From Alteromonas mediterranea DE (GTDB lineage Bacteria > Pseudomonadota > Gammaproteobacteria > Enterobacterales > Alteromonadaceae): DNA of 64,000 nt. Shown here piece after piece: positions 15,283-26,081 of the stretch. The stretch is from assembly GCF_000020585.3 (NCBI RefSeq), contig NC_011138.3:2213136-2277135 (forward strand), read 5' to 3'. A program made the position numbers and the translations under genes. Every line of letters begins with the position of its first letter. The first letter of the stretch is position 1. The notes beneath the pieces were generated by a model. The model searched no databases. It had not been told where the DNA came from and saw only the letters and a list, made by a program, of their open reading frames with translations.

Positions 15283-16167
15283 GTGGACGTATCCTACCGA
15301 CAAATGAAAGCGTTTGTAGAAGTGGCGAAATCTTCGACATTTGCTGAAGCTGCAGTTAATTTACACCTTACTCAGCCAGCACTGTCTTCTGCCATTAAGA
15401 AAATGGAAGAGCAATTGGGCGGCAAACTCTTTAAGCGTAATACGCGTAATGTAAGCCTGACACCGGAAGGTGAAGTGTTATTCCCAAATGCCTTACGACT
15501 GCTTCACGATTGGGATAACACGTTTTCAGACATACAGAACTTGTTTGCCATGGCCAAAGGTCAGCTGACCATTTGCGCAATGCCCTCATTTGCAGAGTCA
15601 CATTTACCCAGTATTCTATCTGCTTTTCACAAGAGAACGCCAAACGTCAACTTGCGTATCGTCGATGTAGTGATGGAGCAAGTTATTCACGAAGTCACTA
15701 CAGGTCGAAGTGAAATAGGGTTTTCCTTCGAGCCAGAGCGAAAAGATGGGCTAGTGTTTAAAAGTCTGTTTGCTGACCAGTTTGTTGTAGTGGCTAATTC
15801 TTCTCAGGCCAAGTATTTAAGCAACGCGCCAAGCTGGCAAGACTGCTTGCTGCACCCTCTGGTAATGATGAACAGAGGCTCCGCGGTTCGGCATTGGACA
15901 CAATCTCAATTAGCGCGTTTTGGAGAATTGAACATTATTGCCGAAACGGGTCAGCTATCAACGCTTGGCAAATTAATTCAAAATGGGTTGGGCATTTCAA
16001 TTATGCCGGCTATTTGCCAATCTCAAATGGAGGGGTTAGGGCTGGTAGTGAGACAAATAACAATCAACCCGTTGATAAAAAATATCGGTATTATAAAGCA
16101 TGCGCGAAAGGGTTTGTCGCTACCTGCTCAATCTATGTGGGACTTAGCTATCGCGCATTACGCCTAA
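15283..16167 (+). CDS. LysR-family regulator divergent from the CoA-transferase operon
   Basis: This 294-residue protein has a standard LysR winged helix at residues 1-60 (MKAFVEVAKSSTFAEAAVNLHLTQPALSSAIKKMEEQLGGKLFKR) and an effector-binding domain ending in 'GKLIQNGLGISIMPA'. It starts with GTG at 15283, preceded by 'gaggtca' and a suitable gap. Divergent arrangement with scoAB and the palindrome between them suggest that it senses a 3-oxo acid or CoA-linked metabolite and controls that operon. This is inference from position. Confidence 0.9.
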   Translation: MDVSYRQMKAFVEVAKSSTFAEAAVNLHLTQPALSSAIKKMEEQLGGKLFKRNTRNVSLTPEGEVLFPNALRLLHDWDNTFSDIQNLFAMAKGQLTICAMPSFAESHLPSILSAFHKRTPNVNLRIVDVVMEQVIHEVTTGRSEIGFSFEPERKDGLVFKSLFADQFVVVANSSQAKYLSNAPSWQDCLLHPLVMMNRGSAVRHWTQSQLARFGELNIIAETGQLSTLGKLIQNGLGISIMPAICQSQMEGLGLVVRQITINPLIKNIGIIKHARKGLSLPAQSMWDLAIAHYA

Positions 16168-16237
16168 ATTGTAAAACCAAGTACTATGCGACGGAGTCAG
16201 TTAACCCACAGGGATAAGCAGGCTAACTAATAGGCCT

Positions 16238-16996
16238 TTACCACTTTTTCTTAGGGGCGAATAATTCGTCCAGTTCGTCGCGCTCTTCTTCTTGCTTCTT
16301 GGCCCGATCTTTCTCGTTTACGCTCTTAAGGTTACTTTGTATTTCGTGAAGCCATTCGCCTAATGTAGCTAGGCGAGACGTGGAATATTCATCTTGTTGT
16401 GTTTGGTTTTCCAGCGCATTTTTGGCTTTTTCAAAATACTGTCTGGCCGAGCCTAACATGTTAGTTTGAAGCGCAGCGCGGCCTCGCTTGATCAAGGTTT
16501 CTACGTTGACTTTTATCTGTAGTCGCTCTAACTGTTTATCTTCATCCATAAATACTTTCGAGTCTATTTGACCTTTACTGTGCTCTGAGCGCAGCACAAT
16601 TCGCAGCTTTTTAACTGCTTGTATATATTGAATGATCATTTTGTCGTTATCAGGTAGAGAAAACTCTGACAATGCACCGCTTTTATCAGAAAGCGCTGCC
16701 GCCGTCGCCTGTTCGCTACTTGCAATTCGCTGTTTAAGTTCAGCGGTACTCGATAGTTCATTCATCGCTTTAAGCGCGTTGAGAATTCGATTGTGTAGAA
16801 TCCCCATGATGCGAGAAGAAACTGGGATGTTAACGCAAGCGGCAATAACGTTTTCTGTCTCATCGACAATGGTGCGCTGCTTTGCTAATTCTGTTCTGCG
16901 CTCAGCTTCCTGCTTTTGTCGATGCTGTTGTATTGCGTTAATGAATATGGCCGCGATGAGCAAAACAACAATTAATATGATAATAATCACGTACAT
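16238..16996 (-). CDS. Membrane-anchored coiled-coil protein, unknown function
   Basis: This 252-residue protein has one N-terminal transmembrane helix (about 2-22, mostly Ile/Val/Leu) followed by a long charged helical region with coiled-coil character (QQHRQKQEAERRTELAKQR and later stretches). A TPR-like motif is visible near 'RGRAALQTNMLGSARQYFEKAKNALENQ'. The C-terminus is acidic then basic (DELDELFAPKKKW). It follows the orphan histidine kinase gene by 95 bases on the same strand, so the two may be co-transcribed. No family name is given. Confidence 0.7.
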   Translation of the reverse strand: MYVIIIILIVVLLIAAIFINAIQQHRQKQEAERRTELAKQRTIVDETENVIAACVNIPVSSRIMGILHNRILNALKAMNELSSTAELKQRIASSEQATAAALSDKSGALSEFSLPDNDKMIIQYIQAVKKLRIVLRSEHSKGQIDSKVFMDEDKQLERLQIKVNVETLIKRGRAALQTNMLGSARQYFEKAKNALENQTQQDEYSTSRLATLGEWLHEIQSNLKSVNEKDRAKKQEEERDELDELFAPKKKW

Positions 16997-17091
16997 GCGT
17001 GTCTTTCCGTCTGTTTTATATTTTTTACAACGTCAGTGTATTCTTACTTACGGGCGTTACTTTCTGAATTACTTAAGGTTATCGGTCAATA

Positions 17092-17796
17092 CTACGGTAT
17101 TTTTACTTCAAATACACTTCCACCGAGCAATCCGCCATTAGAAAGTGCGATTGTTCCTTCCATGTCCTCCTGCGAATGGGCCCGTGCTATCAATTTTGCA
17201 AAAAACAAACCGAGTCCCGTTCTGCCCTGACTCAGCTCGAAATCAGAGAGAGCTTCGTGACTCTTAGACAACATAGACTCAGGGTAGCCGACACCGTCGT
17301 CTTCTATCTTTATCGATAAGTAGGAAGATGCGTCTATGGTTGCACTGACCTGTATTTTAGAAGTGCCGTAACGCATAGCATTAATGATTACGTCATTTAA
17401 CAGCAAATAAATGAGTTCACTGTCTAAGTACCAGCTCAAGTCATCCTCAATATCAGTGGTTATGGTTATATTTTTTTGCGCTACATAAAGTGCATTTGAC
17501 CCTACAACGTCTTCCACTAAGTCTTTGATAAAACTCTCGTCAACAGTAATAGGAAGGCTTTCTAACTCTGCCCGATACAGGGAAAGAATTTGGACAAGGT
17601 TGGTATTTAGCCGAGACGCTTCGTAGTGAACACTGGCTACTTGTTCTTTCGCTTCAATATTTGTTGGAGACAACGTCTCACTTAATGTTTCGATAGATTG
17701 GATAAGAAGAAATAATGAGTTTTTCATATCGTGCACTGCAGCGGCAAGCACAGAAGAAAAATCGATTGTGGAAGAAACCTGTTTACTGCTACTCAT
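17092..17796 (-). CDS. Orphan soluble histidine kinase
   Basis: This 234-residue protein has no membrane segment or input domain. The phosphoacceptor region is at H22 (AAAVHDMKNSL). The ATPase domain shows the N box (LLLNDVIINAMRYG), G1 (IEDDGVGYP) and G2 (GRTGLGLFFAKLI). It is short for a sensor kinase, so signals must come through a partner protein. No response regulator is adjacent; the nearest is the REC-TPR protein at 8244-9884. The downstream coiled-coil membrane protein is a candidate anchor or partner by position only. Confidence 0.88.
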   Translation of the reverse strand: MSSSKQVSSTIDFSSVLAAAVHDMKNSLFLLIQSIETLSETLSPTNIEAKEQVASVHYEASRLNTNLVQILSLYRAELESLPITVDESFIKDLVEDVVGSNALYVAQKNITITTDIEDDLSWYLDSELIYLLLNDVIINAMRYGTSKIQVSATIDASSYLSIKIEDDGVGYPESMLSKSHEALSDFELSQGRTGLGLFFAKLIARAHSQEDMEGTIALSNGGLLGGSVFEVKIP

Positions 17797-18002
17797 TATT
17801 TATTAAACGCCGTGCATCTTATTTGCCGTAACCTTAATGTAGTTCAATTTCATTAAGGCCGAAGCTTTACCGAGTAAAATGGTAAAAAATGAATTATTTT
17901 CAACTTTATAATGGCATTTTCGTAATAGCAACTAGTAAAAACGAGTAGTTTTGGTTATAACGGTGGGAGTACAGTGTCAGACTATCCCATTTAACGGTGT
18001 AA

Positions 18003-18980
<978 letters not shown>

Positions 18981-19004
18981 CGTTGTGAAAAACAAGCATG
19001 AATG

Positions 19005-19030
19005 AAAAAAGGGGCTGTTGCCCCTTTTTT
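19005..19030. terminator. Bidirectional terminator between cysB and sdaA
   Basis: A-run, ggggc/gcccc stem with a short tgtt-type loop, then a T-run. The symmetry suits both convergent genes. Confidence 0.85.
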
Positions 19031-19063
19031 GTATTTTAGTCTTTGTTTACTGCGGGCTAACGA

Positions 19064-20436
19064 TCAACACTCTATGATATTTACTGCCAGTCCGCCTCGT
19101 GCCGTTTCTTTATATTTGGTTTTCATATCGTTGCCGGTATCGCGCATGGTCTTAATTACCTTGTCTAACGATACTTTCTGATCGCCCGTCCCGCGTAGTG
19201 CAAGTCGCGAAGCATTAATCGCTTTAATCGCGCCCATGGCATTTCGTTCGATACACGGGACTTGTACAAGCCCACCAACCGGGTCACACGTAAGCCCTAG
19301 GTTATGCTCCATACCAATTTCTGCTGCGTTTTCTACCGACGCTGCGGTACCGCCCATTATCTCTGCAAGTGCGCCCGCAGCCATTGAACAGGCTACCCCA
19401 ACTTCGCCCTGACAGCCGACCTCTGCGCCAGATATAGAAGCATTTTCCTTATAAAGAATACCTATTGCACCGGCGGTAAGAAGAAAACGGCTTGCGACTT
19501 CTTCATCTACAGGGCGTATAAATTTATCTACGTATTGAAGCACAGCGGGAATAATTCCGGCAGCGCCATTTGTAGGGGCAGTCACCACACGCCCGCCGGC
19601 TGCATTTTCTTCGTTAACAGCTAGCGCAAATAAGTTTACCCAGTCCATGGTCTGCATGGGGTCGTTAGTATGCTCCGTTTGAAGGCGGCGATATAAGCCA
19701 GGTGCGCGACGGACTACTTTTAGACCGCCAGGTAAAATACCTTCACTTTCAATGCCGCGTTGAATACAGGCTTTCATTACCAGCCATATATTATGCAACT
19801 GCTGCTTTACTTCATGCTTCGACCTAAACGTAGACTCATTACGCAGCATTAGCGAGCTAATACTTAACCCATTGGTTTTACATAAAGCAAGTAGCTCCTC
19901 GGCTGTTTTAAAGGAAAGGGGACCGAAGCTTGTAGGGTAGCAGCGTGCGCTTTAGTCGCATCAAAGTCTTCGTCTTTTATAATGAAGCCACCGCCGATAC
20001 TGTAGTATGTTTGCTGTTTTAACAACGCATCTTTGGCGTACGCGTAGAATGTCAGCGCGTTAGCATGTTTAGGTAGCGATTTACGGCGGTGGAAAATGAT
20101 TGCGTTCTTGTTTGGGAAGCGCACTAGCTGCTGACCATTGAGTCGAAGTTGCTCGCTGTTGCGAATTTCCTCTAGTCTCGATTCAATGCTGTCTACATCA
20201 ATCACATCGGGGAGTTCGCCGAGTAAACCCAAAATCACTGCTTTTCCTGTACCGTGTCCGATACCTGTTTGACCAAGAGAGCCAAACAATTCCACTTTTA
20301 CACTATCTACAGTTTCAAAAAGCGCATTATCTTGTGCTAATTCGCCTACAAATTCAGCACCAGCTTTCATTGGACCTACCGTATGCGAACTAGAAGGGCC
20401 AATACCCACGCTAAACATATCAAATACACTAATCAT
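19064..20436 (-). pseudogene. sdaA: L-serine ammonia-lyase (iron-sulfur), split by a -1 frameshift
   Basis: Two frames make one L-serine dehydratase. The first (20436-19864) holds the beta domain with SVGIGPSSSHTVGPM. The second (19849-19064) holds the alpha domain with the cluster-binding cysteines in [15 protein letters not shown] and [16 protein letters not shown]. The join is at 19906-19912, where the minus strand reads T TTA AAA; moving to the -1 frame there gives [18 protein letters not shown] followed by MLRNE, the expected family sequence. With the missing base the gene would encode 457 residues, the usual length. The enzyme deaminates serine to pyruvate. The order pabB, nudL, sdaA is the same as in E. 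coli. The cause may be a real deletion of one T, a sequence error, or programmed frameshifting. Confidence 0.88.
19906..19912 (-). other. Slippery heptamer at the sdaA frame junction
   Basis: On the coding strand the bases are T TTA AAA in the zero frame, a classical X XXY YYZ signal for -1 slippage. The shift it would give is exactly the one needed to fuse the two halves of sdaA. No clear upstream Shine-Dalgarno-like stimulator or downstream stem was recognised. Confidence 0.5.
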
Positions 20437-20668
20437 AAACTTTCAAAATTAAAACAAAGTAATAATTAGATCATGCATCTACTAGGTAAAAACCACAATA
20501 CAGAAATGCTAATAGCGAGATTAGTTTTGCTAATACACTGTAAAGATTAATTTATAGCGCAGTAAAGTTTTGAGATACGTTTGGGCATAGAACGTATTGT
20601 TAGCGGTATAACCACGTGTGTTTATACGCAGTGCTACGGGCTTAACCTGAAGTATGAATGTACGTGAC

Positions 20669-21241
20669 CTAGGGGTGGATATGATGGGAAAGGTTACGCA
20701 GCATCGCTGCTGTCGCCCCCCATATCATTCTTTCTTGCCAAGGAATAAAGTAAATAGGGAAGGCTTTTTTATCTCGGTGGGTTGTATGAACAAGGTGGTT
20801 TTTGCGATTTAACACATGAGCTAGGGGAACTTCGAACACGCTCTCTACCTCGTTTTTATCGATAACGGGGGTAAAGTCGGGGTTAACAAAGCCTACTACT
20901 GGCGCAATTTCATAGCCGCTGATGGTGCGGTATCTTGGTAGCATGCCTACCACATCAACGTGGCTTGAAGGAAGGCCAACTTCTTCTTCTGCTTCCCTTA
21001 GTGCAGCATCGAACAGCGTGTTGTCTGAGCTATCTACCGCGCCGCCTGGGAAGCTTATTTGTCCAGGGTGGTGTTTCAGGTGATGGGCCCGTTCTGTAAG
21101 TAATAGTCGAAGTGAATTTCCGTAATCAATCAGTGGGATTAATACCGCAGCCGGACGACCTGTTTTTTGTAAAGGAAAATCAGGTTCAATGTGAGGCTGC
21201 CTAAAGTGATGAAATTGAGATAGAAATTCGTTTCGTGTCAT
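20669..21241 (-). CDS. nudL: NUDIX hydrolase, CoA pyrophosphatase type (NudL)
   Basis: This 190-residue protein has the Nudix box from 'GGAVDSSD' through 'REAEEEVGL' (the GX5EX7REUXEEXGU pattern), preceded by 'HHPGQISFPGG', a segment typical of the CoA-pyrophosphatase subgroup. These enzymes split CoA and acyl-CoA into phosphopantetheine and 3',5'-ADP. It follows pabB by 48 bases and precedes sdaA, the same order as in E. coli, so it is the NudL orthologue. Confidence 0.9.
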   Translation of the reverse strand: MTRNEFLSQFHHFRQPHIEPDFPLQKTGRPAAVLIPLIDYGNSLRLLLTERAHHLKHHPGQISFPGGAVDSSDNTLFDAALREAEEEVGLPSSHVDVVGMLPRYRTISGYEIAPVVGFVNPDFTPVIDKNEVESVFEVPLAHVLNRKNHLVHTTHRDKKAFPIYFIPWQERMIWGATAAMLRNLSHHIHP

Positions 21242-21289
21242 GGCCTTCTAATAATAGTTGTAAACAAGGTTGCTTGTATACCCTTTCAA

Positions 21290-22750
21290 TTATTGGTTTA
21301 TCGATTCAAGTACCGGCAGTATCTTCGAGACTTTGTCGAGGGTTTCTTGGTATTCTTCAGTGGGTACTGAATCTAAAACAATACCACCGCCGGCCCAACA
21401 ATGTAATCGGTTATTCTCTGCCAATACTGTTCTAATACAAATGCTTGAGTCCATGTCCTCACGGTAACCCATGTAAAAAACACTACCGCAATAAATATTA
21501 CGTCGGTGTGGCTCTAGTTCATCAATGACTTCCATTGCACGAATTTTAGGGGCGCCAGTAATAGAGCCGCCGGGAAAGGCTGCCGCTAACAACTCAAGTG
21601 GTGAGGCGGTTTCGTTTAGCTCTCCGGTAACCGTACTGACTAAATGATGAACCGCTTCATAGCTTTCAAGGGCAAAGAGTGCAGGTACTTTTACCGAATG
21701 GGGCTTACAGTGCTTCGAAATGTCGTTTCGCAGCAAATCGACAATCATCAGGTTTTCAGAGCGATCCTTTTCTGCTGATAGCAGACTATCAGCACTCGCT
21801 TTATCCTTTAACGGGTTCTTAAATCGTGGACGCGTGCCCTTAATCGGCTTAGTTTCAACTATGCCATCCTTAACCCGCAAAAACCGCTCCGGTGAAATAG
21901 AAGCAATACAGCCGTCCGGCAGGTTGAAATACGCAGAGAACGGCGCTTGGTTTTGATTGCGTAGTTCACAGTACGCTTGCCAAATATTACCTTCATATGA
22001 TGCAGTAAAACGTTGCGCCATATTAACTTGGTAACAGTCCCCAGCACGCAGATAGCCCTCGATGGTGGCTAAACTTTTTTTATACTCATGCTTAGACAGG
22101 TTTGATGTAAACGGCGTTGTTAACTTGAAATCTGAAGGCACAGTATCAGTGGCAACTTTTTTACTGCTGTCAGGGGCAGCAAAAAATGATGTTAAGGGGG
22201 CGTTATCTACTGAGCAGTAGTAGATATGGCCAGTTTGGGTATCTTCGATAAGCGAACGTAAGTATAGCCCAACGGTAAAGTCAGGCGTCGCGTAGTCGGC
22301 TTTCGCAACACTTGGCAATGCTTCATAGAAACGCCCTGTGTCATAACCCGCCATGCCCGCCACACCAACGATAAAGGGTAGGTGGGATGTATCGAAGTCT
22401 GCATCTGCATTTATTACTACATTATTTAACTGTGAGTGCAAGTGTTGTTCGACGGCCTCGAAAGGGCGCTGCAGAAGGGCCTCACGCATCGACGTAGAGA
22501 CATCCACCAAGGTTACTTCATCGCCCTTAGCTTCAATAACGGATACAGGCGAAAATGCCATTATGTTGTAACGACCATCACTTTTTAAAGAGCCTGATGT
22601 GTCAAGCAGAAGGGAATAAGGTAGCGATGCCACCTGTTCAAAAAGCGTATTGAATGGCTCATGTGTGTTGTGATGTAAACCAACAATATTTAAGAGCGCT
22701 TCTTTCGTATAGCGAGACACATAGACGTGTAAGGGATATGCGTGTGACAT
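21290..22750 (-). CDS. pabB: Aminodeoxychorismate synthase component I
   Basis: This protein of about 486 residues has the chorismate-binding domain in its C-terminal half: FSAYFNLPDGCIASISPERFL, 'KPIKGTRPR', 'DRSENLMIVDLLRNDISKHC', and 'PGGSITGAPKIRAMEVIDELEPHRRNIYCGS'. PabB turns chorismate into 4-amino-4-deoxychorismate with ammonia from PabA, for folate synthesis. The PIKGTRPR lysine separates it from anthranilate synthase. I place the start at ATG 22750; a TTG at 22762 is possible and neither has a strong ribosome site. No pabA or pabC is adjacent. It heads the pabB-nudL-sdaA group. Confidence 0.93.
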   Translation of the reverse strand: MSHAYPLHVYVSRYTKEALLNIVGLHHNTHEPFNTLFEQVASLPYSLLLDTSGSLKSDGRYNIMAFSPVSVIEAKGDEVTLVDVSTSMREALLQRPFEAVEQHLHSQLNNVVINADADFDTSHLPFIVGVAGMAGYDTGRFYEALPSVAKADYATPDFTVGLYLRSLIEDTQTGHIYYCSVDNAPLTSFFAAPDSSKKVATDTVPSDFKLTTPFTSNLSKHEYKKSLATIEGYLRAGDCYQVNMAQRFTASYEGNIWQAYCELRNQNQAPFSAYFNLPDGCIASISPERFLRVKDGIVETKPIKGTRPRFKNPLKDKASADSLLSAEKDRSENLMIVDLLRNDISKHCKPHSVKVPALFALESYEAVHHLVSTVTGELNETASPLELLAAAFPGGSITGAPKIRAMEVIDELEPHRRNIYCGSVFYMGYREDMDSSICIRTVLAENNRLHCWAGGGIVLDSVPTEEYQETLDKVSKILPVLESINQ

Positions 22751-23037
22751 AGGTAAATACAATACTTCTTTTTAAGGTCGTGACATTTCTTCAAACGCTT
22801 TGTTGAGAACCATTTTTAACTCAATTACAAAGCATTTTACGTGTACAACTACATAACGTTATGTTAATAATCCAGCGCGTCTAATACCGTTTTAGAAAGG
22901 CAAGGCGACATAGCTTTTAAAAATAGCTGGAATTAGCATTATGCGTATGGTTTTACATGGTGCGATGCCTTTAGATGCGCTAGTATACGCTTTTTTAGAT
23001 AGCTAAGACCACGAAAGCCAAATAAAAAGAGGATGTC

Positions 23038-24567
23038 ATGACCGTTATCCGTCAACAAGACTTCATTGACAGCATTGAAGATGCCCTGCAGTTCATTTCT
23101 TACTACCACCCACTCGATTACGTAAAAGCCGTAGAAGAAGCGTATAACAAAGAACAGAGCCAAGCTGCGAAAGACGCTATGGCGCAAATTCTTATCAACT
23201 CTCGCATGTCAGCAGAGGGCAAACGCCCACTTTGTCAAGACACGGGTATTGTAACCTGCTTTGTTAAAGTGGGGATGGGTGTAATGTGGGATAAAACCGA
23301 CATGACCGTTCAGGAGATGGTTGATGAAGGTACCCGTCGTGCCTACCTTAATCCAGATAACCCGCTGCGTGCGTCAATTGTGGCAGACCCTGCTGGAGCC
23401 CGTAAAAACACCAAAGATAACACGCCATCTGTGGTTCACATTGATATGGTGGCAGGTGAAAAAATTGAGGTGATGATCGCGGCAAAAGGTGGCGGCTCTG
23501 AAAACAAATCTAAAATGGTAATGCTTAACCCGAGCGATGATATTGCTGATTGGGTGGTTAAAACGCTACCAACAATGGGGGCGGGCTGGTGTCCACCCGG
23601 TATGCTTGGAATAGGTATAGGCGGTACAGCTGAAAAAGCAGCGGTACTTGCTAAAGAAAGCCTGATGGACCCTGTCGATATACAAGAGTTGATTGAACGC
23701 GGCCCACAAACTACCGATGAAAAGCTTCGCTTAGAAATTTTTGACCGCGTAAATAAACTCGGTATTGGCGCGCAAGGTTTAGGGGGTTTAACAACGGTAG
23801 TGGATGTGAAGATCAAATCCCTGCCTACACACGCCGCTTCTAAGCCTGTAGCCATGATTCCTAACTGCGCTGCGACACGTCATGCACATTTTTATTTAGA
23901 CGGTTCAGGCCCGGCAGAGCTAACGCCACCTAAGCTTGAAGACTGGCCAGAAGTAACATGGGAAGTGAGTGAAAATACCCGCCGTGTAAACCTTGATGAA
24001 GTGACCAAGGATGATATTCAAGAGTGGAAAGTAGGCGAGACCGTATTACTATCGGGTAAAATGCTTACAGGTCGTGATGCAGCGCATAAACGTATTCAAA
24101 CTATGATGGAAAACGGCGAAGGGCTTCCCGAAGGCGTTGACCTAACCAACCGCTTTATTTATTACGTTGGCCCAGTTGACGCTGTAGGCGATGAAGTTGT
24201 AGGCCCTGCTGGCCCCACGACGGCGACGCGTATGGATAAATTCACCGATATGATGTTAGAAGAAACCGGCCTAATCGGCATGATTGGTAAAGCAGAGCGC
24301 GGCCCTGCTACGGTTGACTCAATCGCTAAACACAAAGCGGTGTATTTAATGGCAGTGGGTGGTGCAGCTTACTTAGTGTCTAAAGCAATTAAAAACGCGC
24401 GCGTTGTCGCTTTTGAAGATTTAGGTATGGAAGCCATCTACGAGTTTGACGTTGTTGATATGCCAGTAACGGTCGCTGTCGATAGTACAGGTGCCAATGC
24501 GCATAAAAATGGTCCAGCCATTTGGAAAGCAAAGATTGAAGAGTTAGACGCGTCGCTATCTAAATAG
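23038..24567 (+). CDS. Class I (iron-sulfur) fumarate hydratase
   Basis: This 509-residue protein has the N-terminal class I fumarase domain with cluster cysteines in 'GKRPLCQDTGIVTCF' and 'IPNCAATRHAHF', and the C-terminal beta domain with 'GPTTATRMDKFTDMMLEETGLIGMIGKAERG'. It interconverts fumarate and malate in the TCA cycle with an oxygen-sensitive 4Fe-4S cluster. The ATG has an 'agagga' site before it. It is divergent from pabB and followed by its own terminator. It is of the FumA/FumB type; which paralogue number applies is not known. Confidence 0.93.
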   Translation: MTVIRQQDFIDSIEDALQFISYYHPLDYVKAVEEAYNKEQSQAAKDAMAQILINSRMSAEGKRPLCQDTGIVTCFVKVGMGVMWDKTDMTVQEMVDEGTRRAYLNPDNPLRASIVADPAGARKNTKDNTPSVVHIDMVAGEKIEVMIAAKGGGSENKSKMVMLNPSDDIADWVVKTLPTMGAGWCPPGMLGIGIGGTAEKAAVLAKESLMDPVDIQELIERGPQTTDEKLRLEIFDRVNKLGIGAQGLGGLTTVVDVKIKSLPTHAASKPVAMIPNCAATRHAHFYLDGSGPAELTPPKLEDWPEVTWEVSENTRRVNLDEVTKDDIQEWKVGETVLLSGKMLTGRDAAHKRIQTMMENGEGLPEGVDLTNRFIYYVGPVDAVGDEVVGPAGPTTATRMDKFTDMMLEETGLIGMIGKAERGPATVDSIAKHKAVYLMAVGGAAYLVSKAIKNARVVAFEDLGMEAIYEFDVVDMPVTVAVDSTGANAHKNGPAIWKAKIEELDASLSK

Positions 24568-24624
24568 AGGCCAGCTTATGTTGAGCGACTGCATTATATT
24601 CGCTTAACTCATGCTCTAGTTCAT

Positions 24625-24654
24625 AAAAAACAGGTGCGTATGCACCTGTTTTTG
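24625..24654 (+). terminator. Terminator after fumarase
   Basis: A-run, perfect caggtgc/gcacctg stem with a gtat loop, then five T residues, 58 bases after the fumarase stop. Confidence 0.85.
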
Positions 24655-24758
24655 TATCTTTTATTAACCTTACCGTTAAGAGTGCGTACCAAAAATTCGC
24701 ACCCTTAGTAGATAACGCGACCGCTGATGTTGGTAAACGCAGTAAGATTTGTTTATAG

Positions 24759-24778
24759 TGCTGTACAAAATAACAGTA
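24759..24778 (+). promoter_or_regulatory. LexA (SOS) box at the rmuC promoter
   Basis: CTGT, eight AT-rich bases (acaaaata), then ACAG followed by TA, so both conserved half-sites are perfect. It ends 13 bases before the rmuC start codon, where bound LexA would block transcription or early elongation. Confidence 0.65.
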
Positions 24779-24791
24779 TGAAGTTAGCACT

Positions 24792-26081
24792 ATGTTTTCC
24801 AACCTTATTTCCAGCGAACCCACTGCATTTTTAATTGCGTTTCTTAGTCTTGGCGTACTCGCGCTCTATTTATTCATTCGTAGCCAGACAGTGGCCGCGA
24901 GAATGAAGCATGTCACTAAACAATGTGAACAATTACAAACTGAATTAAATAGTGAGCGAATCGCTAGCGCCAAGTTACACGCACAAAATGAAGCGCATCA
25001 AGCACGCATCCAGGCGCTTCACACCGCGCATGAAGATAAACTTGCTGCGATGAACGCGTCTGAGCAGCGCTTACATACCCAGTTTGAAAACCTCGCAAAC
25101 CGAATATTTGAAGAGAAGCAGCAGCGTTATACACAGCAAACTAAACACAATATTGAAGCGGTGCTTGCACCGTTTAAAAACGAATTAGACGGGTTTAAGC
25201 GCCAAATCTCTGAGCAGCATATCCGCGAAGGTCAAGAGCGCGCCTCGCTTAAAACAGAAATATTAAGTCTTAAAGCACTTAATCAGAAAATCACTGAAGA
25301 AGCCGCCGCATTAACCAATGCTCTAAAAGGCGACAATAAAAAACAAGGTAATTGGGGCGAGGTAGTATTAGAGCGAATTCTAAAAGAGTCAGGTTTACGA
25401 GAAGGTCACGAGTTCGAAACGCAAATGTCTGCTACCTCTGAACAAGGCAAACGCTTCCAGCCTGATGTTGTCGTGCACTTACCCAATGATAAAGACGTCA
25501 TAATAGATTCGAAAGTGAGCCTCGCCGCTTATGAGCGCTACTTCAACTGTGAAGATGATACAGAAAAAGCCCAACACCTTGCGCAACATGTTGCGTCTAT
25601 TAAAGGCCACATCAAAGGCCTAGGAGCGAAAGACTATCAAACGTTACAGGGCATTAAAACGCTAGACTATGTGTTGCTTTTCATTCCTATTGAGCCTGCA
25701 TTTCTTATTGCAGTTGAAGAAGAGCCAGAGCTTGTTACCACCGCGCTTAATCACAATATTATGCTGGTTAGCCCTACAAACTTATTAGTTGCTCTTAGAA
25801 CGATTAATAACATCTGGCAATACGAATACCAAAACCAAAACGCACAGCTTATCGCCGACCAGGCAGCTAAACTTTATGACAAGTTTGTTGGCTTTGTCAC
25901 TGATATGGAAAAAGTAGGGAAGTCAATGGACAGTGCCCATACCAGTTACGAACAGGCAATGAATAAACTAACCAGTGGAAGAGGGAATATTGTAAGACAG
26001 ATAGAGAAGTTTCGGGAGCTAGGGGTGCAGCCTAGTAAACGAATGTCACAACATTTGCAGCAACTTTCTCAAGATGATTAA
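24792..26081 (+). CDS. rmuC: DNA recombination protein RmuC
   Basis: This 429-residue protein has one N-terminal membrane helix (about 10-28), a long coiled coil (about 35-190), then the conserved RmuC nuclease-like domain with 'KKQGNWGEVVLERILKESGL', 'FQPDVVVHLPNDKDVIIDSKVSL' and 'YVLLFIPIEPAFL'. RmuC limits recombination between short inverted repeats in E. coli. The D-(x)n-DSK pattern recalls restriction-endonuclease folds. A LexA box sits directly before the start, so SOS induction is likely. Confidence 0.94.
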   Translation: MFSNLISSEPTAFLIAFLSLGVLALYLFIRSQTVAARMKHVTKQCEQLQTELNSERIASAKLHAQNEAHQARIQALHTAHEDKLAAMNASEQRLHTQFENLANRIFEEKQQRYTQQTKHNIEAVLAPFKNELDGFKRQISEQHIREGQERASLKTEILSLKALNQKITEEAAALTNALKGDNKKQGNWGEVVLERILKESGLREGHEFETQMSATSEQGKRFQPDVVVHLPNDKDVIIDSKVSLAAYERYFNCEDDTEKAQHLAQHVASIKGHIKGLGAKDYQTLQGIKTLDYVLLFIPIEPAFLIAVEEEPELVTTALNHNIMLVSPTNLLVALRTINNIWQYEYQNQNAQLIADQAAKLYDKFVGFVTDMEKVGKSMDSAHTSYEQAMNKLTSGRGNIVRQIEKFRELGVQPSKRMSQHLQQLSQDD

